From: CAYNUJ01 sp964573255
GTDB lineage: Bacteria; Bacteroidota; Ignavibacteria; Ignavibacteriales; Melioribacteraceae
Length of the DNA: 64,000 bases
Assembly: GCA_964573255.1 (NCBI GenBank)
Contig: CAZNJB010000016.1
Coordinates: 1 to 64,000 of the forward strand
Direction: 5' to 3'
Shown: positions 17,564 to 26,293 of the stretch, one piece after another
Position numbering within the stretch: the stretch's first letter is position 1
Layout: each line of letters starts with the position of its first letter
Notes under the pieces: model-generated
The model's input: only the letters and a program-made list of their open reading frames with translations
Database searches by the model: none
What the model was told of the DNA's origin: nothing
Program-made: the position numbers and the translations under genes

Positions 17564-18238
17564 CTAAACACGTCTCCGCCAGGATTCAACGTTTTTCAAT
17601 GATATAAATATTTTATCACCTTTAATTGTACTCGGAATCGGATCCGGAGGATATTTCCCGCATGAACCGCTAACTTCCCTTAGTGTATTTAATTCCCAAG
17701 TCGAACCGCACGAATTGCAAACCAATTCGTCAGATTTAATATGAAAGGTTGTCGAGTTACAAGGCTCACACATTGAAATGGAAGTGACTAAATTCCCGTC
17801 TTCATTAATATATGCGAGCATAGGAATTTCTCTCAACTGATTTTTATATACAAATCGAACAAATTTTTTATCTAATACCTCACTAAGGGAAAGCACCAAA
17901 TAATCTCCTTCAATTGTATAATCAGCAGGCTGCATATCAAATCGGGATGACGGATATTCCATACTTCCGATTACTTGAGGTTGATTGTCAATAATTTCTT
18001 CCTCTTTAGTTTTATTACTCGCAAAGTAATAAAATATACTTCCGGCAAAAATAAGTGCAATAATAATATTAAATATAAATTTAGAAGAAGATTGATTATC
18101 CGTCTCTACTATGGTTCTTTTTTCTTCAATATTCTCAGTACTTTTCGGGTCAATTGAACCGCTAACTTTAGTTCCGCATTCATTGCAAAATTTAATATTA
18201 CTTTCTAATTTATTTCCGCAATTTGGACAAAATTTCAT
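17564..18238 (-). CDS. zinc-ribbon + DUF2318 membrane protein
   Basis: A 224-residue protein in three parts. A cytoplasmic zinc ribbon (Cys4/7/18/21: CPNCG...CNECG), one helix (54-73) and a periplasmic DUF2318 domain with Cys157/160 (CEPC), Cys174/177 (CNSC) and Cys193. DUF2318 proteins accompany FTR1/P19-type iron uptake systems and the same class of FtsX/ABC genes that follow here; the domain is thought to be redox- or metal-active. The N-terminal zinc ribbon appears to be an addition to the usual family plan. No FTR1 or P19 gene is in the window. Confidence 0.8.
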   Translation of the reverse strand: MKFCPNCGNKLESNIKFCNECGTKVSGSIDPKSTENIEEKRTIVETDNQSSSKFIFNIIIALIFAGSIFYYFASNKTKEEEIIDNQPQVIGSMEYPSSRFDMQPADYTIEGDYLVLSLSEVLDKKFVRFVYKNQLREIPMLAYINEDGNLVTSISMCEPCNSTTFHIKSDELVCNSCGSTWELNTLREVSGSCGKYPPDPIPSTIKGDKIFISLKNVESWRRRV

Positions 18239-18249
18239 CTCAATTCTCC

Positions 18250-19125
18250 TTAAATTTTTCTGCCACCGTAGGTTTTATCTACCAAATCTATTATCTGATC
18301 AACAGTATAAGCGTTTTCTTTTATCTTACTTGCTATAAAGCCTTTCACTTCTTTTGCACCTCGCGGATGATTACAATTACAATCTTTCAATTCATCTATA
18401 CCGCACTGTCCGCAAGGACAACTAAAATGCTCCGCAATCAAAATCAGGTCTTCCAACGAAGCCAACCGGGCATTTGCTTTTTGGCTCTTGTTTCCATTAT
18501 CTCTTTTTCCAGTAAACTTAGATAACAAATTTGTAAATTGAGGTTTAATCCAGCCGTACTTTGAATTAACAGATTTAATAATTTCAGCATCGGATTTTTT
18601 AGCAGTAATCTGCGATTGAATAAACGCCTTTTCCTCTCTGGCTGTTGGGCAATCACAAGATTCCAATGGTAATTCCCCGCAAGTACCGCAAGAACAAATA
18701 AATTTTGAAGCAATATCAGTAACACGCGAATTTGCAAATCCAAAACCGTTATTAGTTTGGAAATTATTTGTTAGAGGTCTTTGTTTTTCTCCGGGTAGTA
18801 CTTGTATGATAATAAATGCTACAATCAATAATCCAATAACAGATAATGCCTTATTTTCTTGGAAGATATCGATTATCGTTAATCTTTTAGCTGGTTTGTT
18901 ATTTCGAGTTCTATTCTGTTGTTTTTTCTTATTATTAACAGAATGCTTTTTTTGCTTGCTTTGAATTCTTGAACCACAGTTAACGCAAAAATTACTATCC
19001 TTACTATTTTCCGCGCCGCATTTAGGACAATAAATAGATTCGGAGGCTGCCTTTAATTCAGTTCCACATTCGGTGCAAAATTTGTTATCATTCGAATTTT
19101 CGGAACCACAATTATTACATTTCAT
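18250..19125 (-). CDS. double zinc-ribbon membrane protein with two CcmH-like domains
   Basis: A 291-residue protein. Two cytoplasmic zinc ribbons (Cys3/6/17/20 and Cys33/36/47/50) and a Lys-rich linker lead to one helix (94-110). Two periplasmic repeats then have exactly the same cysteine spacing, C-x-C-x2-C-x7-C-x-C (144/146/149/157/159 and 236/238/241/249/251). Each repeat continues like CcmH, with I...I..KKSDAEII..V..KYG in the first and a weaker match in the second. CcmH reduces apocytochrome cysteines for heme attachment. With ccmF in the same gene run, a CcmH-type thiol or metal role is likely but inferred. Confidence 0.72.
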   Translation of the reverse strand: MKCNNCGSENSNDNKFCTECGTELKAASESIYCPKCGAENSKDSNFCVNCGSRIQSKQKKHSVNNKKKQQNRTRNNKPAKRLTIIDIFQENKALSVIGLLIVAFIIIQVLPGEKQRPLTNNFQTNNGFGFANSRVTDIASKFICSCGTCGELPLESCDCPTAREEKAFIQSQITAKKSDAEIIKSVNSKYGWIKPQFTNLLSKFTGKRDNGNKSQKANARLASLEDLILIAEHFSCPCGQCGIDELKDCNCNHPRGAKEVKGFIASKIKENAYTVDQIIDLVDKTYGGRKI

Positions 19126-19152
19126 AACCCACTCCTTGCTTATTCAAACTTT

Positions 19153-19173
19153 AATAATTTTTTGAAAATTATT
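19153..19173 (-). terminator. AT-rich hairpin between the barrel gene and the CcmH-like gene
   Basis: AATAATTTT-TTG-AAAATTATT is a 9-bp dyad in the only sizeable gap (110 bp) of the first half of the operon. It may be a partial terminator or processing site that sets relative expression. No clear promoter was seen beside it. Confidence 0.3.
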
Positions 19174-19235
19174 TTACTCTTATTTCTTCCGCTACTTGCA
19201 TAATCCACATCTTATTTTTAAATCTGCATTAAAAT

Positions 19236-20066
19236 TTATATTCCATAATTGAACCCCGTACTCAAACTATAATCTGAAACAGAACTATTTAACCCAATGG
19301 ATAAAATTGATGTGAAGAATAAATCAGCATTTATTTTGTAATTATATCCCAACCCTATTTGCTTAGGAGCCGAATAACCATCAACGATTGTGGAGTATGA
19401 ATCATAAGCTAAATAAAAAGAACTCTCACCGCCATCCATAATGTAACCTGCTCCCAGACTGATTGTAACAGGATTGTTAGTATCTACGCCATCAACTTTA
19501 CCGATTGTAAGATAACCGACTTGAGCAAAGAATGATAAATTATCTATCGACTTTCTAATACCTAATGCAGTGAAATAGTCGAATTTACCGCTTCCTATCC
19601 CAAGCGATTGACTTGCCGTCGGGAACTTAATGTAAGAATCTACCGACAAAGCGGGTAAATCGCTACTTTCGGTTAGTAAGTCAAAACTTCCGTTAATATA
19701 TAAATCACCTAAACCGGCATTAATCGAAGTCATTGAACTCGAATTATCTCCCATATGACCATTATTATTAAACCATCGACTGCCATTATGCCCGGTTTCA
19801 TTTTCATTCGGTAAATACGCATTCCCCAATTGCATAAAAGAGCTACTGCTTCCGAATACAAGAGGAATACTCAGGCTCAGATAATAATTCTGAGCCTGAT
19901 ATTTAATTCCACCGTAGAAAAATAGATTGGAATGATTTGAGCCGTCTTGGAAATCTCCTCCCACAACTAGCAAGTAGGAGTTTGCATATAATTTCCCTTG
20001 AGCGGATACAATTCCGGTTAACAGAATTGAACTCATTATCAACGATTTTAATATCGTCTTTTTCAT
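19236..20066 (-). CDS. outer-membrane beta-barrel, transporter-like
   Basis: A 276-residue protein with a Sec signal (ends VSAQ) and regular amphipathic strands, resembling the MetA/phenol-degradation-type barrel family (FDYFTALGIRKSIDNLSFFAQVGY, VTISLGAGYIMDGG). A His/Met/Asn-rich insert (NETGHNGSRWFNNNGHMGDNSSSM) could be a metal-binding loop. It lies 4 bp after a Met-rich secreted protein and belongs to the cus run. The substrate is unknown. Confidence 0.65.
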   Translation of the reverse strand: MKKTILKSLIMSSILLTGIVSAQGKLYANSYLLVVGGDFQDGSNHSNLFFYGGIKYQAQNYYLSLSIPLVFGSSSSFMQLGNAYLPNENETGHNGSRWFNNNGHMGDNSSSMTSINAGLGDLYINGSFDLLTESSDLPALSVDSYIKFPTASQSLGIGSGKFDYFTALGIRKSIDNLSFFAQVGYLTIGKVDGVDTNNPVTISLGAGYIMDGGESSFYLAYDSYSTIVDGYSAPKQIGLGYNYKINADLFFTSILSIGLNSSVSDYSLSTGFNYGI

Positions 20067-20070
20067 CTTA

Positions 20071-20529
20071 TTATTTTTCCACCTTATTATCTTGCATTCT
20101 TTTCCCGTATGCAGAAATCATCTCGTCGTAATTATTCATCATCGCTTTTATGTTTTTCATCATTTCATTCATGTTTTCCATCATATTTTCATCCGTCATA
20201 ATATTCTTATCTTTCATAAGAGCATTCATATGTTGTAACATATCTTCTATGCTCTCCGACATACTCTTCATATTCATCATTACATTTTGTTCATTACCGA
20301 CTTGATGATTTCCTTGAATATCTTGCACCATTACTTGCATCCGGGATTGCAGTTGCTCCATATGTTCCATCATCTGATGCATATTTTGCTGCATCATTTT
20401 CTGCATGTTATGCTGCATGTTATTCTGCAAGTTTTGATTTATCATTTGATGCTGTTGTGCCGATACGTTTATATTTAACCATAACGATACCAATGTTAAT
20501 AAGGGCAAAACTTGCAATAATCGTTTCAT
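20071..20529 (-). CDS. Met/Gln-rich secreted protein, probable copper binder
   Basis: A 152-residue protein with a Sec signal (ends VSAQ). The mature part is mostly helical, probably coiled-coil, with 29 Met in the whole protein, many as MM pairs (QNMHQMMEHM; ENMNEMM). Such Met-rich sequences bind Cu(I) or Ag(I) in the periplasm. It lies between the heavy-metal-domain protein and the barrel in the cus run. The composition supports copper sequestration; no named family is recognised. Confidence 0.72.
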   Translation of the reverse strand: MKRLLQVLPLLTLVSLWLNINVSAQQHQMINQNLQNNMQHNMQKMMQQNMHQMMEHMEQLQSRMQVMVQDIQGNHQVGNEQNVMMNMKSMSESIEDMLQHMNALMKDKNIMTDENMMENMNEMMKNIKAMMNNYDEMISAYGKRMQDNKVEK

Positions 20530-20538
20530 TTCACATTC

Positions 20539-20982
20539 CTACTTAACTTTAAAACCATGTTTAACTAGATTTTCTTTAGCTTTCTCAATTGTAACTTCTT
20601 TGAGTTTCATTTCACAAATCGGACAATTACCTGGCTCATCCGAAATAACATTCCAGTCCATTACATCCTGAAATACTTTTCCGTCTTTATTCGCATCGAT
20701 GGATTCTACATCAATAACGCCTTTACGAACTACTGAATGCATTCCTTTCATTCCACCGTCTTTCATCATTTTATCATGATGCATCATTTTATGATCTTTC
20801 ATCATTTTGTCGTGATCCATCATTTTATGATTTTTCATCATCATGCAACTGTCGGTTTTGGCCGTGCAACTGTCGCTCATCATTTTATGATTTTTCATAG
20901 TTTTCGGCGCATCCTGTCCGAAAACCGAAGCGACCAAAACGAATGAGAAAATAAACATGGATAATTTCATTATAGATTTCAT
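20539..20982 (-). CDS. secreted Met/His-repeat protein with CxxC heavy-metal-binding domain
   Basis: A 147-residue protein. After a Sec signal come tandem Met/His units (MKNHKMM, MDHDKMM, MKDHKMM, HHDKMMKD), encoded by DNA repeats at about 20,755-20,905. The C-terminal 62 residues (GNCPICEMKLK) match the C-terminal tail of the CusB-like protein at 24,542 in 51 of 62 positions. This is clearly a free copy of the same heavy-metal-binding domain. It resembles a CusF-like carrier in role, though not in fold; it could deliver Cu(I) to the efflux pump. Confidence 0.8.
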   Translation of the reverse strand: MKSIMKLSMFIFSFVLVASVFGQDAPKTMKNHKMMSDSCTAKTDSCMMMKNHKMMDHDKMMKDHKMMHHDKMMKDGGMKGMHSVVRKGVIDVESIDANKDGKVFQDVMDWNVISDEPGNCPICEMKLKEVTIEKAKENLVKHGFKVK

Positions 20983-21008
20983 ATTGAACTCCTTATTAGT
21001 TTAACTTA

Positions 21009-21344
21009 TTAATTTAATTTGTTGATTTCACCTGTTTTAATTTTAATGGCCTTTTCAACATTACTTATGAAAATCCAACCGTCACCACTGAGTCCGGTTC
21101 TGCCATTTTTAATGATAACATCTACTAATTTGTCAACTTCCTCAGCTTTACAGATCAATTCAATCTTAACTACAGTTGAATATTTCTGTACATACTTAAT
21201 TGAAAAGCTATAAGCTTCGGGATCAGCCCATTCCGCAAGAGCGCTTGCATCGAGTACAGTCATTCCTTTCACTCCTGCTTCTTCGAGCTCGCGAATTACA
21301 TATTCAGCCTGTTCCCTTCTGATGTAAGCTTTTATCTCTTTCAT
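21009..21344 (-). CDS. PII-like signal protein of the metal-efflux-associated group
   Basis: A 111-residue protein. It keeps the PII core (KAYIRREQAEYVIREL; TVVKIELICKAEEVDKLVDVIIKNGRTGLSGDGWIFIS) but its T-loop lacks the uridylylated Tyr of GlnB. PII-like proteins of this kind (PII-NG) are known next to CzcA/CusA-type RND genes. The start at 21,344 has AGGAGG before it and lies one base past the cusA stop, so translation is coupled. It may sense a nucleotide or metal and modulate the pump; the ligand is not known. Confidence 0.85.
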   Translation of the reverse strand: MKEIKAYIRREQAEYVIRELEEAGVKGMTVLDASALAEWADPEAYSFSIKYVQKYSTVVKIELICKAEEVDKLVDVIIKNGRTGLSGDGWIFISNVEKAIKIKTGEINKLN

Positions 21345-21345
21345 T

Positions 21346-24300
21346 TTACACCTCCTCGGGCACATTTTCGTTCTTTTCTTTCAATCCCCTTTTTTTAATT
21401 AGATAGAACACCGCGGGGAAAATGGTTAATTCCATAACGAGACTGGTAAATATACCTCCCGCCATAGGAGCAGCGATTCTTTTCATCACATCTCCTCCGG
21501 CGCCATGTCCAATTAATATTGGCAATAGACCGAAGAAAAGAACCATTACAGTCATCATTTTAGGACGTATTCTCTTAACAGCACCTTCGTAAATTGAATG
21601 ACGAAGATCTTCCAAATTATTTATATTTCCTTTTCTCTTCCAATTATCGTAGGCGATGTCGAGATATAAAAGCATAACTACACCCGTTTCGGCTGAAACA
21701 CCGAGCAAAGCAATTATACCTACCCAAACAGCCACACTCAAATGGTAACCTGCGAAATAGAGATACCAAACTGCGCCTACCATTGAGAAAGGCAATGCAA
21801 GAAGAATAATACCTGTTTTAATAAAGGACTTCGTGTTAAAATAAAGCAGCATAATTACTAGCAACAATGTAAGCGGCAGAACTACTGCTAACTTTTCGGA
21901 AGCTCTTTGCATATATTCGTACTGACCGCTCCATACCAAGGAGTATCCAGGTGGAATTTTAACTTTTTCTGCTATAATCTTCTTCGCATTTTCTACATAA
22001 GTACCTACGTCTATATTCTCTAAGTCAATATAAACCCAAGCATTCGGACGTGCGTTTTCGGATTTAATAACCGGAGGACCTTTAACTACTTCAATCGTTC
22101 CCAATTGTTCCAAAGGAACATTTCCGCCACCCGGTATGGGTACGAGAACTCTTCTTAGAGCTTCAAGGTTCTCCCTGTAATCCCTTTGGTAACGTAAGTT
22201 AACAGGATAGCGTTCTAGTCCTTCTACAGTTTTTGTAATATTCATTCCGCCTACAGCAGACATAAATACATTCTGCACGTCTTCAATAGTAAGTCCGTAG
22301 CGGGCAATTGCTTTTCTATCAATATCAAAATCAACATAGTTTCCACCTACAGCTCTTTCGGCATAAGCAGAACGAGTACCCGGAATTGTTTTAGCAACTT
22401 CTTCGATTTCCTTACCTAATTTCTGCAATACATTCAAATCCGGACCGCCAATCTTGATACCAACCGGAGTTTTGATACCGGTAGAAAGCATATCTATCCT
22501 AGTTTTAATAGGCATAGTCCATGCATTCGTAACACCGGGAATTTTAACAGCTTCGTTCATTTCTTCAACCAACTTTTCAGGTGTCATTCCCGGTCTCCAT
22601 TGATCCCGAGGTTTCAACTGAATTGTGGTTTCAATCATCGAAAGCGGTGCCGGATCGGTAGCCGTTTCGGCTCTACCTATTTTACCGAATACCGATTTAA
22701 CTTCCGGAAATGATTTTATGATTTTATCGGTAGTTTGTAGAACTTCCCGGGCTTTTGTAATTGAGATACCCGGTAATGTTGTTGGCATATATAAGAGATC
22801 TCCTTCATACAAGGGTGGCATAAATTCCGAACCCAATTGAGAAAAGGGGAAATAAGTAGCTACAGTAATAAGAAATGATACACCAATCACCCACCACCGG
22901 AATCTCAATACGAACTCTACAATTGGGTGGTACATTTTCATAAGTATATTAGTAACGGGGTTTTCTTCTTCTCTTTTCATTTTACCACGAATAAAGAACC
23001 CCATCAATACCGGAACAATTGTTATAGCAAGAATTGCACCGGCAGCCATTGCATAAGTTTTTGTGAAAGCTAACGGTTTAAATAATCTACCTTCCTGCTG
23101 TTCCAATGTAAATACCGGCAAGAAGGATACAGTAATAACCAATAAGGAATAAAAGATTGAAGGACCTACTTCTTTCGAAGATTCCATAATAACCGCCCAG
23201 TGTGGCCGGCGTTTATCTTCAGGTAGATCATTGTTGTGCACAATATGCGCGTGCGAGTTCTCCACCATAATAATTGCGGCATCCACCATCGCGCCAATTG
23301 CAATTGCTATACCGCCGAGGGACATAATATTAGCATTTATTCCCTGTAATTTCATTACGAGTACAGCAGCTAACACCGCTGTAGGTAATGTAAATATAGC
23401 AACCAGCGAACTGCGTACGTGGAGTAAGAAACCAATAATTACAAGCGCAACTACAATACTTTCTTCTATTAATTTATCACTTAAGTTATCAATTGCTCTA
23501 TGTATTAGTGAAGAACGATCGTATGACGTAATTATTTCAATATCATCCGGTAGAGATAATTTTAGTTCTTCCAAACGCTTTTTAACACGTTCAATAACAG
23601 CTAAACCATTCTCTCCAAACCGTTGAATAATAATTCCGCCTACGGTTTCCCCTTCACCGTTCCAATCTGCTAATCCTCTTCTAAGTTCCGGACCAATATC
23701 GATATTAGCAACATCTTTCAAATAAATAGGCGTTCCTGTTCTCTTATTAACACCTATTTTGATATTCTTAAGATCTTCCGTGCTTTTAATATAGCCTAAA
23801 CCTCTAACCATAAATTCGGTTTCAGCCATTTCCATCAACCTGCCGCCTACATCATTGTTACTCTTCTTTATAGCCATCTTAACTTTTTGAAGAGGAATTC
23901 CATAGGAAGCAAGTTTGTTCGGGTCAACATTAACTTGGTATTGTTTTACATATCCGCCAATGCTGGCAACTTCCGAAACACCGGGAATAGCAGTAAGTTC
24001 GTATCTAAGGAACCAATCTTGAATGGAGCGTAATTCTTGCAGACTCCTTTTATCAGATTTCAGGACGTATTGGTAAACCCATCCTAATCCGGTTGCATCA
24101 GGTCCCAATTGAGGAGAAACGCCTTCCGGCAAATCGTTCCTCAGAGAACTTAGATACTCTAATACTCTACTTCTTGCCCAGTAAATATCCGTTCCGTCTT
24201 CGAATATTATATACACCATCGAAAATCCAAAAAACGAATATCCCCTTACATCTATTGCATATGGTACTGATAACATTTTAGTCGTTAATGGGTACGTTAC

Positions 24301-24522
24301 CTGATCTTCAACTATTTGCGGTCCTTGTCCGGGATATTCCGTAAATATAATTACTTGGACGTCACTGAGATCAGGTATTGCATCTATCGCAGTATTTCTG
24401 ATAGCCCATATACCCCCGGCAACGAGGGCAACCGTAAGAATGATGACCAATATCTTATTATTGATCGACCACTCTATCGTCTTTTCTATCAATCCTTCTT
24501 TCTTACGTGCGCCGTGATCCAT
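21346..24522 (-). CDS. cusA: CusA-type copper/silver RND efflux pump
   Basis: A 1,058-residue inner-membrane RND pump. The proton-relay helix reads GAMVDAAIIMVEN (Asp414), the Cu/Ag signature of CusA, not the CzcA form. The three periplasmic Met of the CusA metal site are conserved: Met579 (LLYMP), Met629 (APLSM) and Met678 (RIDML). The length is usual for the family. It lies 20 bp after cusB and is followed by the PII-like gene. It should export Cu(I)/Ag(I) through CusB and the TolC-like protein to the outside. Confidence 0.96.
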   Translation of the reverse strand: MDHGARKKEGLIEKTIEWSINNKILVIILTVALVAGGIWAIRNTAIDAIPDLSDVQVIIFTEYPGQGPQIVEDQVTYPLTTKMLSVPYAIDVRGYSFFGFSMVYIIFEDGTDIYWARSRVLEYLSSLRNDLPEGVSPQLGPDATGLGWVYQYVLKSDKRSLQELRSIQDWFLRYELTAIPGVSEVASIGGYVKQYQVNVDPNKLASYGIPLQKVKMAIKKSNNDVGGRLMEMAETEFMVRGLGYIKSTEDLKNIKIGVNKRTGTPIYLKDVANIDIGPELRRGLADWNGEGETVGGIIIQRFGENGLAVIERVKKRLEELKLSLPDDIEIITSYDRSSLIHRAIDNLSDKLIEESIVVALVIIGFLLHVRSSLVAIFTLPTAVLAAVLVMKLQGINANIMSLGGIAIAIGAMVDAAIIMVENSHAHIVHNNDLPEDKRRPHWAVIMESSKEVGPSIFYSLLVITVSFLPVFTLEQQEGRLFKPLAFTKTYAMAAGAILAITIVPVLMGFFIRGKMKREEENPVTNILMKMYHPIVEFVLRFRWWVIGVSFLITVATYFPFSQLGSEFMPPLYEGDLLYMPTTLPGISITKAREVLQTTDKIIKSFPEVKSVFGKIGRAETATDPAPLSMIETTIQLKPRDQWRPGMTPEKLVEEMNEAVKIPGVTNAWTMPIKTRIDMLSTGIKTPVGIKIGGPDLNVLQKLGKEIEEVAKTIPGTRSAYAERAVGGNYVDFDIDRKAIARYGLTIEDVQNVFMSAVGGMNITKTVEGLERYPVNLRYQRDYRENLEALRRVLVPIPGGGNVPLEQLGTIEVVKGPPVIKSENARPNAWVYIDLENIDVGTYVENAKKIIAEKVKIPPGYSLVWSGQYEYMQRASEKLAVVLPLTLLLVIMLLYFNTKSFIKTGIILLALPFSMVGAVWYLYFAGYHLSVAVWVGIIALLGVSAETGVVMLLYLDIAYDNWKRKGNINNLEDLRHSIYEGAVKRIRPKMMTVMVLFFGLLPILIGHGAGGDVMKRIAAPMAGGIFTSLVMELTIFPAVFYLIKKRGLKEKNENVPEEV

Positions 24523-24541
24523 TTAAATCTCCTGATAATTC

Positions 24542-26269
24542 TTATTTTACTTTAAAACCATTATCTATTAAATTTTGTTTTGCTTCTTCAATTGTAAATT
24601 CTTTCAATTTCATGTTGCAAATTGGGCATCTGCCCGGTTTGTCTGATATAACATTCCAGTCCATAATATCCTGAAATACTTTACCATCTTTATTTTTATC
24701 AATACTTTCCACATCTATCACACCTTTACGTACAATATCATCTTCCTTTATTTCTTCGGAATGATTATGTTCTTCCGCAGACATATCCATTGTTTCATTG
24801 TCTTTAGTCAAAGTCTCATCCATATCCATTGTACTGTGATCTTGTTCCAATTTTTCTTTTTCTCTTTTAATTACTGCAGAAGAATCATCGGCTTTCGATT
24901 CAGCGGAATTTCTGAATTGGCTAACCGCACTTCTCAAACTACTTTCCGAATCAATTAAGAATTGTGCTGATGTAGCAATCTTATTTCCAACTGAAATACC
25001 GTCAAGTACCTGATAATAACCTTCGGCATATTCGCCCAATTTAACTTCAACAGGCTTAAATTTACCGTTACCCAATGCTAAGATTAAGATCGATTTTCTT
25101 CCACTTCTAATAATTGCTTGTTCAGGAACAACCGGTTTGCCGGATAAAGTTTTACCTTTAATAACAACGTCAGCATACATATCCGGTTTCAACTCGTTGT
25201 TGCTGTTCTTAATATCTATTCTAACTTTAACAGTTCTTGTTTTAGCGTCTAAAGTAGGATAGATGAAAGAGACTTTATTATGAAATACTTTTCCGGGCAG
25301 ATAGTTGAAACGGATTTCAGCATCCGAACCGACTTTAATTTTTGAGAGCTCATATTCATAAACGTCAGCAATTAACCAAAGATTCTTCAAATCAGCTATT
25401 TTTAACAACGGGGTTCCGGGCATAATTTTTTGCCCTTCGATTATATTTTTATGAATTACTGTTCCATCGAAAGGAGCATACAATGTCATGTAAGTTTTTA
25501 TTTTACCAGTTTTTTTCAAATTCTCAATTTCTTCGGCACTGATGTCGAATAATTCTAATTTTCTTCTGGCATTTTTTATTAATTCATTACCACTGCTTAA
25601 TACATCCGTATGCGAACTGTATGAAATGGATTTACTATAGTCGAGTGCTGTAAGGAATTCCTGCTGAGCAGCAACTAACTCGGGAGAATATATATCGATC
25701 AGTTTCTGTCCTTTTTTAACTTCCTGACCCGTATAATTAACGTACATTTTCTCAACCCAGCCGCCGACTTTTGTAGTTACAATAAATTCACGTCTTTCGT
25801 CTGTACGTAAAATACCGTTGGTAATTACTTCTGTTTTAATTGTTTTTTCGGTTACTTCATCAATTCTCACATTCATATTCTGCTGAATTGCCGGATCTAT
25901 TGTAACAATACCTTCGCCGCCAACTTCATCTTCGTAAACAGGTACTAAATCCATTCCCATTCTGGATTTACCCGGTTTATCATATATTTCATTCGGATTC
26001 ATTGGCGCGCGCCAGTAAATAATTTTTCTTTCCTTCTTTTCGCCGGAACTAGCGCTTGTACTGCTCTTGACCGGCAATAATTTCATTCCACATATCGGAC
26101 AATCTCCGGGCTCTTCTTGAATAATATCCGGATGCATTCCGCATGTATATAATTGTTTTTCTTCAACTTGTCCGGCGTTATCATTTCCGTTTGAGGAACT
26201 CACAAAGTAATATGTGCCGCCGCCTAGAATTATTAACAATAAGATTGTCAAAATTATTTTTTTATTCAT
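24542..26269 (-). CDS. cusB: CusB-type membrane-fusion protein with heavy-metal domains at both ends
   Basis: A 575-residue periplasmic adaptor. After a helix (5-23) comes a CxxC heavy-metal-binding domain (YTCGMHP...CPICGMKLLP; Cys43, 57, 60) and a second degenerate copy (YWRAPMNPNEIYDKPGKSRMGMDLVP) without cysteines. Hairpin and barrel domains of the adaptor follow. A His/Met/Asp linker leads to a third CxxC domain over the last 65 residues (CPICNMKLK), duplicated as a free protein at 20,539. This C-terminal addition is unusual for CusB. It bridges CusA and the outer-membrane channel. Confidence 0.93.
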   Translation of the reverse strand: MNKKIILTILLLIILGGGTYYFVSSSNGNDNAGQVEEKQLYTCGMHPDIIQEEPGDCPICGMKLLPVKSSTSASSGEKKERKIIYWRAPMNPNEIYDKPGKSRMGMDLVPVYEDEVGGEGIVTIDPAIQQNMNVRIDEVTEKTIKTEVITNGILRTDERREFIVTTKVGGWVEKMYVNYTGQEVKKGQKLIDIYSPELVAAQQEFLTALDYSKSISYSSHTDVLSSGNELIKNARRKLELFDISAEEIENLKKTGKIKTYMTLYAPFDGTVIHKNIIEGQKIMPGTPLLKIADLKNLWLIADVYEYELSKIKVGSDAEIRFNYLPGKVFHNKVSFIYPTLDAKTRTVKVRIDIKNSNNELKPDMYADVVIKGKTLSGKPVVPEQAIIRSGRKSILILALGNGKFKPVEVKLGEYAEGYYQVLDGISVGNKIATSAQFLIDSESSLRSAVSQFRNSAESKADDSSAVIKREKEKLEQDHSTMDMDETLTKDNETMDMSAEEHNHSEEIKEDDIVRKGVIDVESIDKNKDGKVFQDIMDWNVISDKPGRCPICNMKLKEFTIEEAKQNLIDNGFKVK

Positions 26270-26293
26270 TTTCTTACTCCACTTATATAATTA

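Noticed and set aside
20755..20905. CRISPR-like short repeats
   Set aside because: The repeats are in-frame codons for Met/His units within a secreted protein, with no unique spacers.
20737..20946. plus-strand frame rich in His, Phe and Met
   Set aside because: It is the antisense of the Met/His repeats in the heavy-metal-domain protein. The repeats make any frame look low-complexity.
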